A stretch of DNA of 64,000 nt. Source: Zhengitettix transpicula (taxonomy: Eukaryota; Arthropoda; Insecta; Orthoptera; Tetrigidae). The notes beneath the pieces were generated by a model, which saw nothing but the letters and a program-made list of their open reading frames with translations, ran no database searches and was not told the origin of the DNA. Each line of letters opens with the position of its first letter. Positions within the stretch are counted from its first letter, which is position 1. The position numbers were made by a program, and so were the translations under genes. The stretch lies in assembly GCA_037074705.1 (NCBI GenBank), contig CM073593.1, forward strand, positions 8,933,001-8,997,000, written 5' to 3'. Shown here piece by piece: positions 1 through 13,500 of this stretch.

Positions 1-1239
1 CAAAAAATAAATATTAGCAAACTTAATGTCGTGAAAAATCATTCTTATTATTCAGTAATATTTAAAATTTCCTCTGGAATAATGTTAAATTATAATTTGT
101 CAAGAAATTGAATTTACATTTAAATGTACATAAATATAAATGAAATTTTTCTAACTTCACTGTTCTGAAATGTTTAAATTTCTTTCATGCCATGTTCTTA
201 AAGTCAAACAGAGTTGGTGAGTTTTTAATATCTTCATAGCTATATTTTTGGGGCAATTTGTTACACAGTAAAATAGATTTCGTGGAGAAATTATCTGGTG
301 GTCCATTGTCTACAGTAGATAAAATTAAAAGTGAAAGGAGATGGAAAAATGATCCTACAGAGTATTAACTCAGTTTGTCTTCAGGGTTAAGTATTGGGGT
401 CAAGTGCAAGTATCTGAATACTACTTAATGAAAAAACCTATTAGATTTAGCTCATTCCAGAGTCTGCTACTGAGGCCTTCAGCCTCTATGTTTCATGTGG
501 TTTTATTTTATTTTTGAAGCCTACAACAGTGGCCCCCATTATTGTTTAGACTCCACGTTCCACCAAGGACATATGCAAATCGTCCTTGATTATGATTTTA
601 GGCCTAACGCACACACAGCACTCTTAGAACTGGAGCGCACAATACATTTAAGTACGACTGGCTTCAAAGCCATTACATATACTAGCCTTTATATATAGAC
701 TGTATCTGCTTTTGTTATTGAAGGGAATGTCTCCGACTGGTGTATTTCTCTAGTTGTCTTTCTTCTCCATTTTTGCCTATACTTTACACTTACAGCTAGT
801 ATATGTAACTGTAAATATACTACTGCTAAACTTTACATCTGTGTCTTGACTGATAAAACAACAAAACCTCAGATTCCTCCCTGATAAGCCTCAGGTGAAC
901 CCCCCCCCCCACACTACCCTCTTTCCTCAACTTGCCTACACCTTTTAAGCCTTCAAGATTGTTCCTAGATCTCCTTTCCTTTCAAAGTCCCAAGTCGGCA
1001 GGAAAATTCATTTTCAATTGTGGATATTTTATAGCCCTGAGGAGCCCTAACTTCTCTGAAACTTTGTATTCTTTCAACATGATGACTGATCTTCATTCTG
1101 ACAAAGATGCTTACCAATGTCAACAAGGGTATTCATTAGTTTGGAAGTTTCACTGGTTTTCAAATCAAGATACCAACTATAAATATGTTCTTATGAAAAT
1201 AGAATGAGGACCAGCTTCTAAATTCTTTCAAATAATGTA
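1..1239. other. 3' flank / probable 3' UTR of DDX27
   Basis: No coding region is supported here. The segment lies downstream of the DDX27 stop codon on the minus strand. The nearest minus-strand AATAAA-type signals I see are the overlapping tttatt words at about 502-512, which would give a 3' UTR of roughly 730 nt; this is inference. A poly-C run lies at 901-911. A 91-codon plus-strand ORF at 932-1207 has no recognisable domain. Confidence 0.4.
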
Positions 1240-1529
1240 CTAGATGCCTACAAATACAGATACGCTACCTAGTTTTGAATCTATTCTTGCATCTCCATTG
1301 TTCACAACAGTTCTAATTTTGTAAGGTCTATTTTTCTTCTTGGCAATACGTGATTGTAGTAGTGCTACTTTTTTCATCTCTGATCGAACTCTATCTTCAG
1401 GTGTCTCTTTAAGTTTCCCCTTTACTTTGACTTTTTTACTTTCAGTTTTCTTGTCATCACTACTGTTGGCTCTACGTTTTTTACCCTGATGTTCATTACC
1501 TTCCTTTGGAGTTGTCAGTCTTAGTTTAT
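1240..1529 (-). CDS. DDX27: DDX27 exon 13 (stop codon)
   Basis: 290 nt in the only open frame that joins exon 12 after acceptor TTTTACAG. Lysine/arginine-rich tail; the [14 protein letters not shown] part resembles the family's E.TAEERS.FE.LK region. Stop TAG at 1242-1240. Confidence 0.7.
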
Positions 1530-4500
1530 CTGTAAAAGCAGAAGAGAATATTTTTTAATTTAGTACAGACTAAACATATTAAGAGAATCAGAAATAAAAA
1601 AATTGCAATAAAAGTAAACATAAATTTTGACGTATAACTTAATTGAACTATTCAAATGATGTAAATACATTACTTTCAATGATTGTAAAGTTTTCTGTAG
1701 AATGTTAATATTTTTCAGAATAAATAAATTAGTTGCAAAGAGGCAAGTTTTTTATATGTACTTCTACAGACAAAATTAATGTAATCCCTATATGAATATT
1801 TTAATCAAACCATGGAACAGAGAAACTCAGAAAGTGGTGGCTCCAAAGCCCTGGTGTAAAGTGCCAATTTTGACTGTATGCTAAGTAGTATCAATTACAG
1901 TATATCAGATATGTAATATGAATTATAACCTAATTCTGATATATAAATAATATCCAAAAATTTGAAGAACAACCTTCAGTTTCTTATGGTGACACCACAC
2001 TTCACTTTCAGGTGAGCCACAACCTATCTCTCTTTCCTTTCCATACAAATATTGCAATTATTTTTGACAATGTCACATCCTTACTAATATCATGTATATT
2101 ACATATTATATTTCACAAACCCTTCTCTATTCGACGCTCTTTATCAGATTGAAACCATAAGCGTTGGGAGTTTTCTTCTTTAGTACCCTTCAGTATTTTT
2201 TCAGCTCTGTTAACCTGATTTTGAGTTCGAAGGAGAACTCGTTCTTCCCATTCTTCTTGTAGAATATTTTTAATAGTTTCTTCAAGAGCTGCTAGGCGAT
2301 CACGGTATTTGCTTACTATTTCTATGTACAAAAAAAGTAAGAAAGACATGTAATTGGAACTTTAAAAAACATTATTTCAGCATTTTAGATACACAATTTA
2401 TATAACCTATAATGGTATTTTCAATTCTTCAAATGTTACTTGTCTATGAAAATATTGTAATGTTTTTCAAATGATATAAAAAAGCATGTACTTCATAACT
2501 GAAACAGATTTAATGGTAAGTTGGGTTAATTCCTAATACACATATACAAATCTGCTTACACTTAAACATACATCTATGATAATTGTTTAGAATTGGCCAG
2601 AACCTGGTGGTATTATCCGACTTTTTGGAGGTTTCCGTGCATTTTTAATAATTTCCTTTACTACTTTGTACTCTGTATCTCCAGCCAAAGACACCGATAC
2701 TCCCACATGCCCAGCTCTTGCTGTCCGTCCAACTCTATGAATGTAATGTTCCAGTGTTGGCGGCATGAGGAAGTTTATGACCTGAAAAAAAAAAATTCCA
2801 GTAGCTACCCACGCCAAAAGCACAACAGTTTTGACCAATGTTTTACACTAACTATCCTCAAAGCCACAATTCATCATATGCCAGACACACAGTTCAGATC
2901 TTCTATCTTGTTGAATAAATGTAACACTTACGAAAACTGTGTCAAATTAAGTAAGAGATTTGATTAGGAAAGAGAGACAGTGTAGTTGACTTACATGAAA
3001 TCAACAGATGTTCCAGTCAGGCTAAACAGAAAAAATATTTCAAATTTTTGAGGGCCTTTTCCTTGGAAAAGAAGGTCTGAATTGTGCACCGGCCGAGCAC
3101 AAATTGACAAATTCAAACTAAGGTTCACCAGCCATTAGACAGCAATAATCAACACCCTACAAAGCCAACAGCTTTCTTTCTCTCAAGGAAAGGTCACAAC
3201 AATGGAAAAATATATACAATATTAGAGTGGAAGATGAAAAGAAAAGGAAGTTAAAAAGTAAATGATACCAGTACACTGATCCCCCTATAATTCCCACAAG
3301 CTTTCTATTTTATAAATGAAGTCTATTTCTGTTCATCAAGAATTTCAGCTCCATTCGTACATTATTAAAGTCTTACTAGGTTTTCTGTAATAGTCATTGG
3401 TTCATTCTTCAATAAATCACTGGGTATCCCTCCAGGGACAACGGATTTATTGTTCTTCATATGTTTCAAAGCCCCTCTAATCTCTGCAGATGCCACTGAA
3501 TCAGATCTAACTATTTCTGTTGTGTTAAAATCAATTTGTTTGAATGATCCTTGGTAAGTTTTTCCATGTTTCCACACTTAATTTCCACATTAACATGTTA
3601 AATTATTAGTTAGTATTGTTTTCCATACTTGTCTTAATTTAGCATTTACTATCTATGTAATCACAAGTACTTTGCCAGAATAAAATTTTCAGTTTTCTGA
3701 TTTCTTTCTTAATCATATAATTTATCACACACAACTTCTTCAGTCTTCTGTGTTCAGCCACAGATGATGCAGATTTTTCCTTATTATCAACAAATCTTTT
3801 AATTTTCTGACCATCAGTTTTTCTTAATATTTTTAATGTGCACTTTATATGCTCTCTTATCCAAAGCTTCTAAGAGAAGCTTGTTGAGTTTTCCCTTTTA
3901 ATTATTTATAAATTTGTTCTGTACTTCAAATTCATATTTATCTATTCTTGATTTAGTTTATAGGGAAATTTTGTGGTTTCTTCTTTGAATATATTATATT
4001 ATCTGTATACCTTATTCCACTTGCCTTCCTTCTCTTCCTCTATATATACTTTCAAAATTGATTATGTAATATTACTGTGAAAATAATGTTTTTTTTAATG
4101 GTATTATTTAAGTGTCCATTACTATATGCTTTACTTAAATTTTAATAAAACCTATTACACAAGATATATAAATGTTTCACAATATAGTTCATTCAATTTT
4201 TGTAAAAATTATTTACGACATAAAGTAGTCATATAAATATATTGAAAATATTTAAAGATACATAGAAACAGTTCTTACAGTTTTAACTCCACGGATATCT
4301 AATCCTCTGGCAGCTACATCAGTTGCTACTAGAACATCCAGTTTCTCATCTTTAAATCTCTGTAATGCTTCCAATCTTTGGGGCTGTGTCAAATTCCCAT
4401 GTAGCTCTCCAACCTTAAAAAAGCATGGAAAAAATTGTTATACAAGAAATAATTAGTTTACTTAGTTACACACTGTGGACCACACAGGTGTCAGAGTTTT

Positions 4501-7500
4501 TAACTATTTCAAACTGTACAATTGAAATATTTTGTCCTACATACTGTTGCTAGAGTAAATATGTGAGAAGAAAATGTATGTACTTGTGAACCAACTTATT
4601 AGAAATTAGGTACTCTGTTATATGGTGCATAAATGTACCTGTAAATTAAATTTGCAAGATCATAATTATCAGATTACTGTTATTGTTTTAAAAATATTTC
4701 TGTTATTCTTCAAGTGTAACTATTGATCTTAACTTTACCTATAAATTATCTAATGTTTCATTGACTGATCTGCTTCATGAGTCAAATTTTTTAAGTTCCT
4801 ATTGGACATTTGAGACAAATGGTTACATATGTTATTAACATTTACAGAAATAATAGTGCTGTTACAAGAATGTGTAACATATTCATGACATATTTTACAC
4901 CATTGGCAAATTAGTGATTAATTCAATTATATTTACACTACTACCGACACTTATAAATAATATGTTTGAAAAATACAGCATACGGTTGCCTCAAATTAAT
5001 TTAAAGCCATTAAAAAAACTACCATCTTTTAGTTTTAATTACAAACTGTTTCACTATACATAGGTTGACAAAAAAAAAGACTGATGCTGTGACTTTGTTT
5101 ATACACCTAACATACACCTATCAGGGGTTGCCCTTGGATGATCCCACTGGGTCAACATATTTTTGTACATATTCCTTCCATTTCTGTATATCAAATTGTC
5201 AGGGTGCGCAGGAACTCTTGTAACTCTTCATGATTTTCAAAGGGGTCACTTGTGACGATTACTTTTCATGGCCCATTTTCTTGTTTAGTATAAAAGCATA
5301 TCAATATTCAACCACACAACATGGAAAATAGTTCCAATGTTACAGTATCAACATAATTTTTGACAAAACACTCAAATTTTGCAATATTCCCAATAAATAA
5401 TGGAATATATTTAAATTCTGAAATTTATGTTTTAAAAAAATTGGGGAAGAGTGTTACCTTAACTCCCAGCAGACCCAAGAGAATGTGTAAACGATGAGCT
5501 TGTTTTTTTGTCTGTACAAAAATTATAGTATGGTCACGGAATGTACGGCATACAAGGGCTGCCAATATTGGTTCTCTATCACCTTCACGTTCCTTCCTTA
5601 TTCTAATAAACAACAAATTTAGTATAAAATTCAAGAGTTACAAAATAAATTGCATCCATATTCAAAATATAATACAGATGAATAAAAGTATATAAACAGT
5701 ATTTGTAACAATAAAGTTAAGCATTATGATTAAAATAAATGTAGTATAAATCTGTCAATTCATGATATATTTATATCCTATTGTAAGAATACAGCTTAGA
5801 AAATAAGTGGACCATTTCTATCACAATATAAAATTCAAAGTCACAAAACTCATTTATATGCAATGCATAATCCTTTTTGAGACTGATTATTAATTTCAAT
5901 CTGCTTTTACATAAATAAGATATTCATCACTGTACTGAAACAGTGGAACTGCTATTGATTTTTCAATTGATCTTTTTAAAGCATACTTTAATGATTCAGA
6001 CTATTTAACAATGTTTATTCTACTGTATATGCTAAACAAATACATGATCCATATTTAACTGGTTTACATAAATTGTTAAATTCCAGTAAAATAAATTGGT
6101 GCACAGGCATTTTTGACATTAATAGAATATTAAAAATGATATTTATCTGACATTTCTAATAAATGAAATAACATCAGCCAATTAGTCAGTTTTATTAAGT
6201 GCTATTTAAAACATAAAAACACTGTTTCATCACTAAAATTTGGGATTTCAGGTGAAAAATTTTAGTTAAAAGATAAATTCGTAATGTAAAAATATCAAAG
6301 AAAATAATTTTATTACAAATATGATTATTTAAAATACAATTATGTAGAACAGAAAGTTATATAACATTACTAAAGAATTAATTAAATGAGAATTGATGAA
6401 CATTAATTTCAAAGGTGCAATTTGCACAAATGTTGCAGCCAAAATGACTTATATTTAGACAGCTGTTAAAGGTATTGTTGAGTTTAAAATAGCAATGGAG
6501 AAATTATAATACCATAAATGGGTTACAAAAAATATATATATTTCGTTTGTTCAAATTGCACCTTTGAAATCTTTAAATTAAACTTTTACACCAGAAGGGA
6601 TTCAAAAATTTAGGGTGAAACAGTGTTTTTATAATGTTTTAAATTGCTCTTAATAGATCTCAGAGTAATAGGCTGGTATTATTTCAATTAATGCGCAAGT
6701 TATTTTTTCCTATAAATTTGTGTTATTCTTTAACTTTACGACAATCAAACATTTTAAACCACATTATTATATTGATAATGTGCGACATTTGCATGAAATA
6801 ATCAATTTAGAATTGTGACAATCTCAAAATAACCCATGTTTCAACATATTTAAACAAAATCAATAGACTAAACAATTCTAAGATTTTTGTATATCAAAAC
6901 TAAAATGATGGCATTTTTATTCCTTGTCCATCTTATTTTTAGCTATATTTCTCTGTTTTGTAACAAAACTTACCACATACTACACTTTATTTATAAAATG
7001 CTGTTAATAAGGCTTTTTTATGACTATCTGAAGCAGTAATCTTAAACATTTTCGTATCAGTAGCACTCAAGCAGGTCAAGAAACTATTCAGTTTTTTATT
7101 ATTTATAAAACTAAATACTTAAAAATAGGTAGCAAAATATAGCTTACATTAACAGCAAAAATGGCAGAAAATATTTACCTTACAAATTCTTGTCTTAGAT
7201 TGAAAGCAACATCTTGGTTATTGTCAACAAATATTTTGACTGGTTTGCTAAGAGAGACTGAAGCAAGATCTTCAACCTCTTCAGTCATAGTTGCAGAAAA
7301 TAGAAGGGTTTGCCTCTTCCGTGAACATTGCTGAATTATTTCTTTCATTTGTTCAGAAAAATTTTCATCCAGCATCCTTGAAAAAAGTAACCGAATAATG
7401 CAGCATTATGTCATAAAATTTTAAAACAATGCAATTTACAACCTTAAATTTTTATGAGTTATATTTTTCCTAGAATGTTATGTGATGTGAAATATCATTT

Positions 7501-10500
7501 TCATCTTATTATGACACCTTATACCCAAATAAGAAATAGCTTCAAAATAGTTAAGTTTAATGTGAAAGATGAATAACAAGAACAGATTAATGATAAATAA
7601 ATGGAGTGAATGTATTGAAGAATTATGAAGTAGTGTTGATAATAAATCTTAGATCAAATTAAATGATCTGATGGAATATTTCTGGCACCTTTCTTGTGAG
7701 CTATTATTTTTGGTGTGGCCTGTTGTGCCACCTCTTGTTGTAATTTTATTGTTATTTGTTGCTGCTTTGACACTGATTTAGTCTTTTAGGCTTACATGGA
7801 GGTTAATATATACGGTAATTAGATGGAGCATGCGGGAGCAGAGAGCAGAATTGGAGAACGAGGTTGCTGTGTACACGCGGGAAGGAAGTTTTGGAGCACA
7901 CGAGGACAAGATCTGATACGTGAGGAAAAAATAATAAAAAAAAACTGGGTTCTTCGTCGTCGGAAGAAAAGTGGGTGAAAGTGTTTGTGAAGTGCTGCAA
8001 TAAGCGAACAGAAAAAAAAACCGGTTGGTGACAATCTAATTAAATTTTGGTGTTGTGGGGTCATTTATAGAACTTATAGCAATGGCAGAACGAAATAATG
8101 AGGCAGAATCGAATATGTGGGATAAATGTTTAAAATTATTAAATGTAAATCTTGAGTTATTAAATGGATGTGTTGATGTAGTAAGTGGAATAAGTAGAAA
8201 GTTTGATGTAATAAATGAAAGAATGGATGTATTAATTGATGGAAAGGTTGACAAGGTAGAGGAAGATTTAAATGTAAAATGTGATGACTTCAGAGATAAG
8301 GTTGATGTTGAGAGTGCAAAGCCGGAAGTTAAAGAAAATATTTTGCAGGATCAAATAGTGATTCAAAATGGAAAATCGGAGGAAGGGAATAATAAATTAA
8401 ATGTAGGAGGTAAAGAGAATTTGGTTCAGAAACAGCTGATTAACGATAGTGAATTGCATAAACTTGCTAATAATTTAAAAGAGAAAACAGTAGAAAATGG
8501 GGAAATTGTGAAACCCATTAATGAGGAAAAAAGTAGTGGATGTAGATCAAAGAACATCTCACAAAATGTAACGAAAGGTAAAATTACAAAAAATAAATCC
8601 AAGTGTGTAAACGTTAAGGAGGAGTATTATAGATTAAGGCCGAAAAAGAAAATTTTTGTGTATAAAGAAGGTTTGATTTTTATCACTCCACACAGAAAAA
8701 AGATGTGTATGCTTGAGGAATGTATGAATAAAGGAAGTAATAATTGGTATGGTGTGGCTGACAGGAGAGTGAAAAATGTAATTCAAACACCTGTCAATTT
8801 GGGTTATACAAATAACCGAAAACTAAATGTATATGATGAGTATTGGATGAATGTATGGAAGGAGATAAAAATAGATAAAGACTGTGAAATGTTGCAAAGA
8901 AAGTGTAGGAGGCATTTAGTGAAATATTTTTGTGTGGGAATTCCCTGGAAACCAGGAGGAGGCAACAGTTATTATAATTTGGCGAACATTCTCAGTGTAA
9001 ATATTGTATCTGAGGATGATGTTAATTATGGTTTATATAAAAAAATATAGAGTAAATTTTTGTTGCTTTTGGATGGTATTGGTCAATTAGCGGATTAATA
9101 AAAACATTGTAAATTTGACATCTAAACAGCTGATGAAAAAAGGATTATTGTATAAGGAATAGTTTGGAAAAAGTATTGTCAAAAAGAATGTATGAGTATT
9201 ATGTTCCAAACAGATACAAATTTTGTATTTTTAAACATGAAAAGAAGGTATTTGTAAAAATTGTATTAATTGGTTATCAGGGCGTGGTCGAGTGGTTGTT
9301 GATGTTAGTATTATGGGGGGAAAAAAATAAATGAAAATGTGGCTGTAATTTATGGATAATTACGGTCAGCCAATTTTTGTTCTTTGGAGGGGGGATAATG
9401 TAACATGATTGTTACATTGTGAGGTACGGTCGAGACCCTTGGCGAAGAGGAATTGTAATGTTTATGCACGTGCCGGAAATGAGAAGTTGTTTTAGGCGAA
9501 AGCCAAGGAGAGAAGCGGAGGGGGCAGTTCCAAGCTGGACTCGACCAAGGATGGACGTGCTACCACTAAATACAAAATTTGATAAACCACGCCTTGAAGT
9601 TAACTTATGTCTCATGTTCGTTTAAATAAAAGTAATGAAGTATTAAAAAGTTGTTTTGGTGATTTTCTCCCAAAAATTACCTGGCGCCCAAACAGTATGA
9701 ATAATCAACGGAAAAACGCGAGAAGGGTAGCGGAGCGGCTACAATATATATATATGGGATTCATGCTGAATGTTTCTATCATTGGAGAATGATCAAAGGG
9801 TAGATTATAATTTGATTCCACATTTACATAGGGTGAAGAGATTCTGCTTCAGATAAATAAATAGCCTAAATGATCCAACATTCTGTTTGTATCTGTTGCC
9901 AGGTAGGAAAAATTTCTTTCGTGTAATACTTTCATTAGTTCTCTACCTTTTGTGGTAATAAGCAATAATCACAATTAGTATTACTATTAAAATCTCTCTT
10001 TTTAATTTCCATTGCAATTTTAATTTCAGATTATTGACCACATTCTCCTCAATCATTTCAGAGAACAAAACCTCCACAATATGATAAAAATTTAGCAGAA
10101 TATAAAGTATATTAAGGTAATATTGAATAACAATGAGAAATGAGTTAAAATAAATTATTGTATGCAAATAATATTTTATTTATATAAATTAAAAATTAAA
10201 TTTACCTGTCAGCTTCATCTAATATCAGAACTTCTATGCTGTCCAAACTGAAAGATGGAGTGTTCTTCAAATGATCAATTAGACGACCTGGTGTAGCTAT
10301 TACAATGTCTGGATTTTTCCGCAAAATATTTTCCTGAAATTAAATTTAAATAATATCAGCAGCAAGTAATGATGCTATTGTGTGAAAAATTTAATCTTGA
10401 AACATTCTAGAGTCTACAAATAAATGGAACACTTCTGAAAGAAAAGTGAGAAGCAGGGATAGAATAGAGCATATTTGAGTTTAATCAAGAAAGGGTTCAC

Positions 10501-13500
10501 TCCATATTACTGGATCCTGGAAGTGTTGTGTAAAATTTAAAGTCACCTACTCTAGATCAATCACTTTAATTTGGAGAAACTGCTGCTACAACTTTTGCAA
10601 GCTTTCCCAGTGTAGGAAGATGAAGATAGTGGAGGTTGACTAAATGTCATGTTTTTACAATGCCATCTGGTTGAAAACATAAATATTTCAAATTACTGAC
10701 ATGTTTATAAAAAGTACATAAGCATACACAATCAGAGACAGGTTGGTTACCTTCTTCTATTAAATAAAATTGCCTGTATATGGGTATGTATGTGTGTATG
10801 TTCCATATACAAATCTACACCATGGAGCAAATTTCATATACATGTTCTTTATGACAGGGAAACAAACCTTTTTAAATGTTAACTATTCCAAGTAGAACAA
10901 TGCGAGTCTGACCACCTAACCAACAGAATCCTAAATTGTTTCCTAAACAAAAAATACCCTACAGACCTCATCCAGAAACAATTATCCTGTGTCCTATCCA
11001 CTATTCAATTACCCTAACCACCTCTGACCAATATAAAAAACATTTTCCATGCCTGGCCAGCATACAGTTCTGATCTTCTCTCTTGACAATGGCATCACAG
11101 GCCCCTCGAAATTTGAAAGATTTTCACTCCTCAGCCTGACTGGACCAACGGTTGATTTCACATAAGTTGACCTAACTGTTTCTCTTTCTTATTAAAATGT
11201 GTTATTATTAAATAACACATTATTTTAAATTGGACCTCATCACATTTTCTGGAAGTGTTTTATTCATTAGTATAGGAAAGAGACACAGTGATGTCGACTT
11301 ACCTGAAATCAGTAGTTGGTCCAGTCCGGCATAGGTGGAAGTTCAAATTTTCAAGGACCTGACCCCCCTCTGTCAGGAAGGACCAACTACTGATTACTTG
11401 GACTAGATCATAAATAAAACTGTAATAACTATTACCTGAATTTTCAAATCAAGACCACCTACAGAGAGGCCAACTTCAATGTTTGTGAACTGGGCTAACT
11501 GTTTAGTAACTTGATAAACCTGTTGAAGAAAATTAAGTAACATTATTAAAATAATTTCTCACCATCTGCTGCTAAATTTCATAGCAGATTTTATGAGATC
11601 AATATTTTCAATTGTTTTAATAACTAATACATATGACTCCTAAAAAAAGGATTCATAAAAACAGATTCACTAGTTCTGACTGGTTATACAAAAGTATTTG
11701 ATGTAAAGAAGAAAAGAATTTATTTTTAAAAAGTAGCAGTACATAGAATTTAATAATCACAAATTTTGAAAATAATGTTGGAAGTATGGCTTCTGTTAAT
11801 ACACACATTATCTGGTACCTCTTCTTCAATAATCACACTCATTCTGAACTGCTGCAACAGCATTGCTACACAGTATGATGAATCATTGTAGAAAAGCTCT
11901 CTGGATTGAGATTAGTGATAGGTTGTTTTCGAAATTTTGGGAAATGCTATTAGCAGAGACAAGGTGAATGTGTGGCATCCGACAAAGAAACCATTATTAG
12001 AACACAGTCCTAAGTGCTGAAAGCTATACATCAGCAATTAGTTTCCAAAATACTTTAGGAACAGCCTTGACAAATTTTGAATGCTGACAGCCAACACCTG
12101 CCAGGATAGGAGACACCCAGAGTGTGATTGGGATTACAATAATAGGCAAAGCTGATTTCTTTTAGAGCCCAAAATGAGAGAGCGCAAGTTAAAAATTGCA
12201 GATGAAATTAAAAGAGTTGCAGTTAAAGTGGAAGCTGCAGTTGGAAGAATTGTTGTTAGAAAGATAGTTGCAGTTGTAAAATCAGTCAAAAAGCAGTTGG
12301 AGTCTTTGTGAGTTTGTCCGCCAGTTTCAACATCTCTCACTGAGATTGCAAGCTTAGATACGACTTCTGACTGTAGACTTGGTTATCCCAGAGCTCCTGA
12401 CAAAAATAAGGTAAATATGATGCCTCATGTCATATTGTAAGAAGATTAGATAATGTAGTAATATAGATAAACATTCAAAGTAATAACCCATAGCAAAATA
12501 ATAAAAAAGAAGACTAAACATTATAAAGAGAGGTGCCCACAAAAAAATGTGTTGTTGTGGGGAACAGCATAATACCTAGTTCCAATCTAGTAAAACTGAA
12601 CTCCAGCTTGTTTAATAATGTGCTACAGGCAAACAAATTGGTTTTTATTGGTTCACAAATTTATATTTCAAGAAAGTTTTTTTTATAATTACCTGAACAC
12701 CAAGTTCACGTGTAGGTACAAGTACCAATACTCTAGTGATGGCTGTCACTCCCAATGGACGGTACAGTAACCTTTCCAATGTGGGAAGCATGTATGCAGC
12801 AGTTTTTCCTGTCCCTGTAGCTGCACATCCACAGACATCTCGTCCTAACAATGCAACAGGTATAGTAGCTGCTTGAATGGGTGTTGGGTAAACATAATTT
12901 AAAGCTGCTATTGCCTGGAAACAATGAATAATGGCACATTTATGAAAACATGATATGGGTAACAAAGAGCACAAATAAGATGGAAAAACTGCAGTTATAT
13001 GACAGATGCTATTTTCAGTGATATTTTGTATTACAGTTCTTGGCTTGTAAATGACTCACTGGTATTATATACTATTAGTTAGCAATAGCAATAAGATCTA
13101 ATTTCTAAAAAATTGTTACCAATAAGATACTTCACAGAAGTAAAATTGCTGAATATATATTTATTCAATGATAACCTTAAAATACTTGTGCACATAAAAT
13201 AAAAAATACATTTTAACAAAACCTTTTAAATTATTTTCTGTATCATAATTATAAACAAGCTTTTGTTTTGTTTAAACATATGGCATCTTCGATAAGTAAG
13301 ATGGTTCTTTAAAATTGTTGTTTTGGCTATAAAATAAAGCAGTATTCAATCAGTCAAACTCTCTATAGTAAAATGTAAAGACTAACTCCATAATCATACG
13401 TGTTTAGATATTAATTATAAAGATATGTTAAAGTACAATTTATTATAATCTGAACTTCAATTGTTTTTAATAATACTTACACAAATGTATGTTTAAATCA

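Noticed and set aside
932..1207. 91-codon plus-strand ORF beside the DDX27 3' end
   Set aside because: No recognisable motif, no splice or promoter support, and it lies in likely 3' UTR sequence antisense to the gene.
5080..5290. possible transposon coding scrap (minus-strand frames with [14 protein letters not shown])
   Set aside because: Interrupted by stops and too short to assign to any family.
9280..9310. tRNA-like A-box text (ggcgtggtcgagtggttg)
   Set aside because: No acceptor-stem pairing or B box (ggttcgaatcc type) follows at the right distance, so not a tRNA gene.
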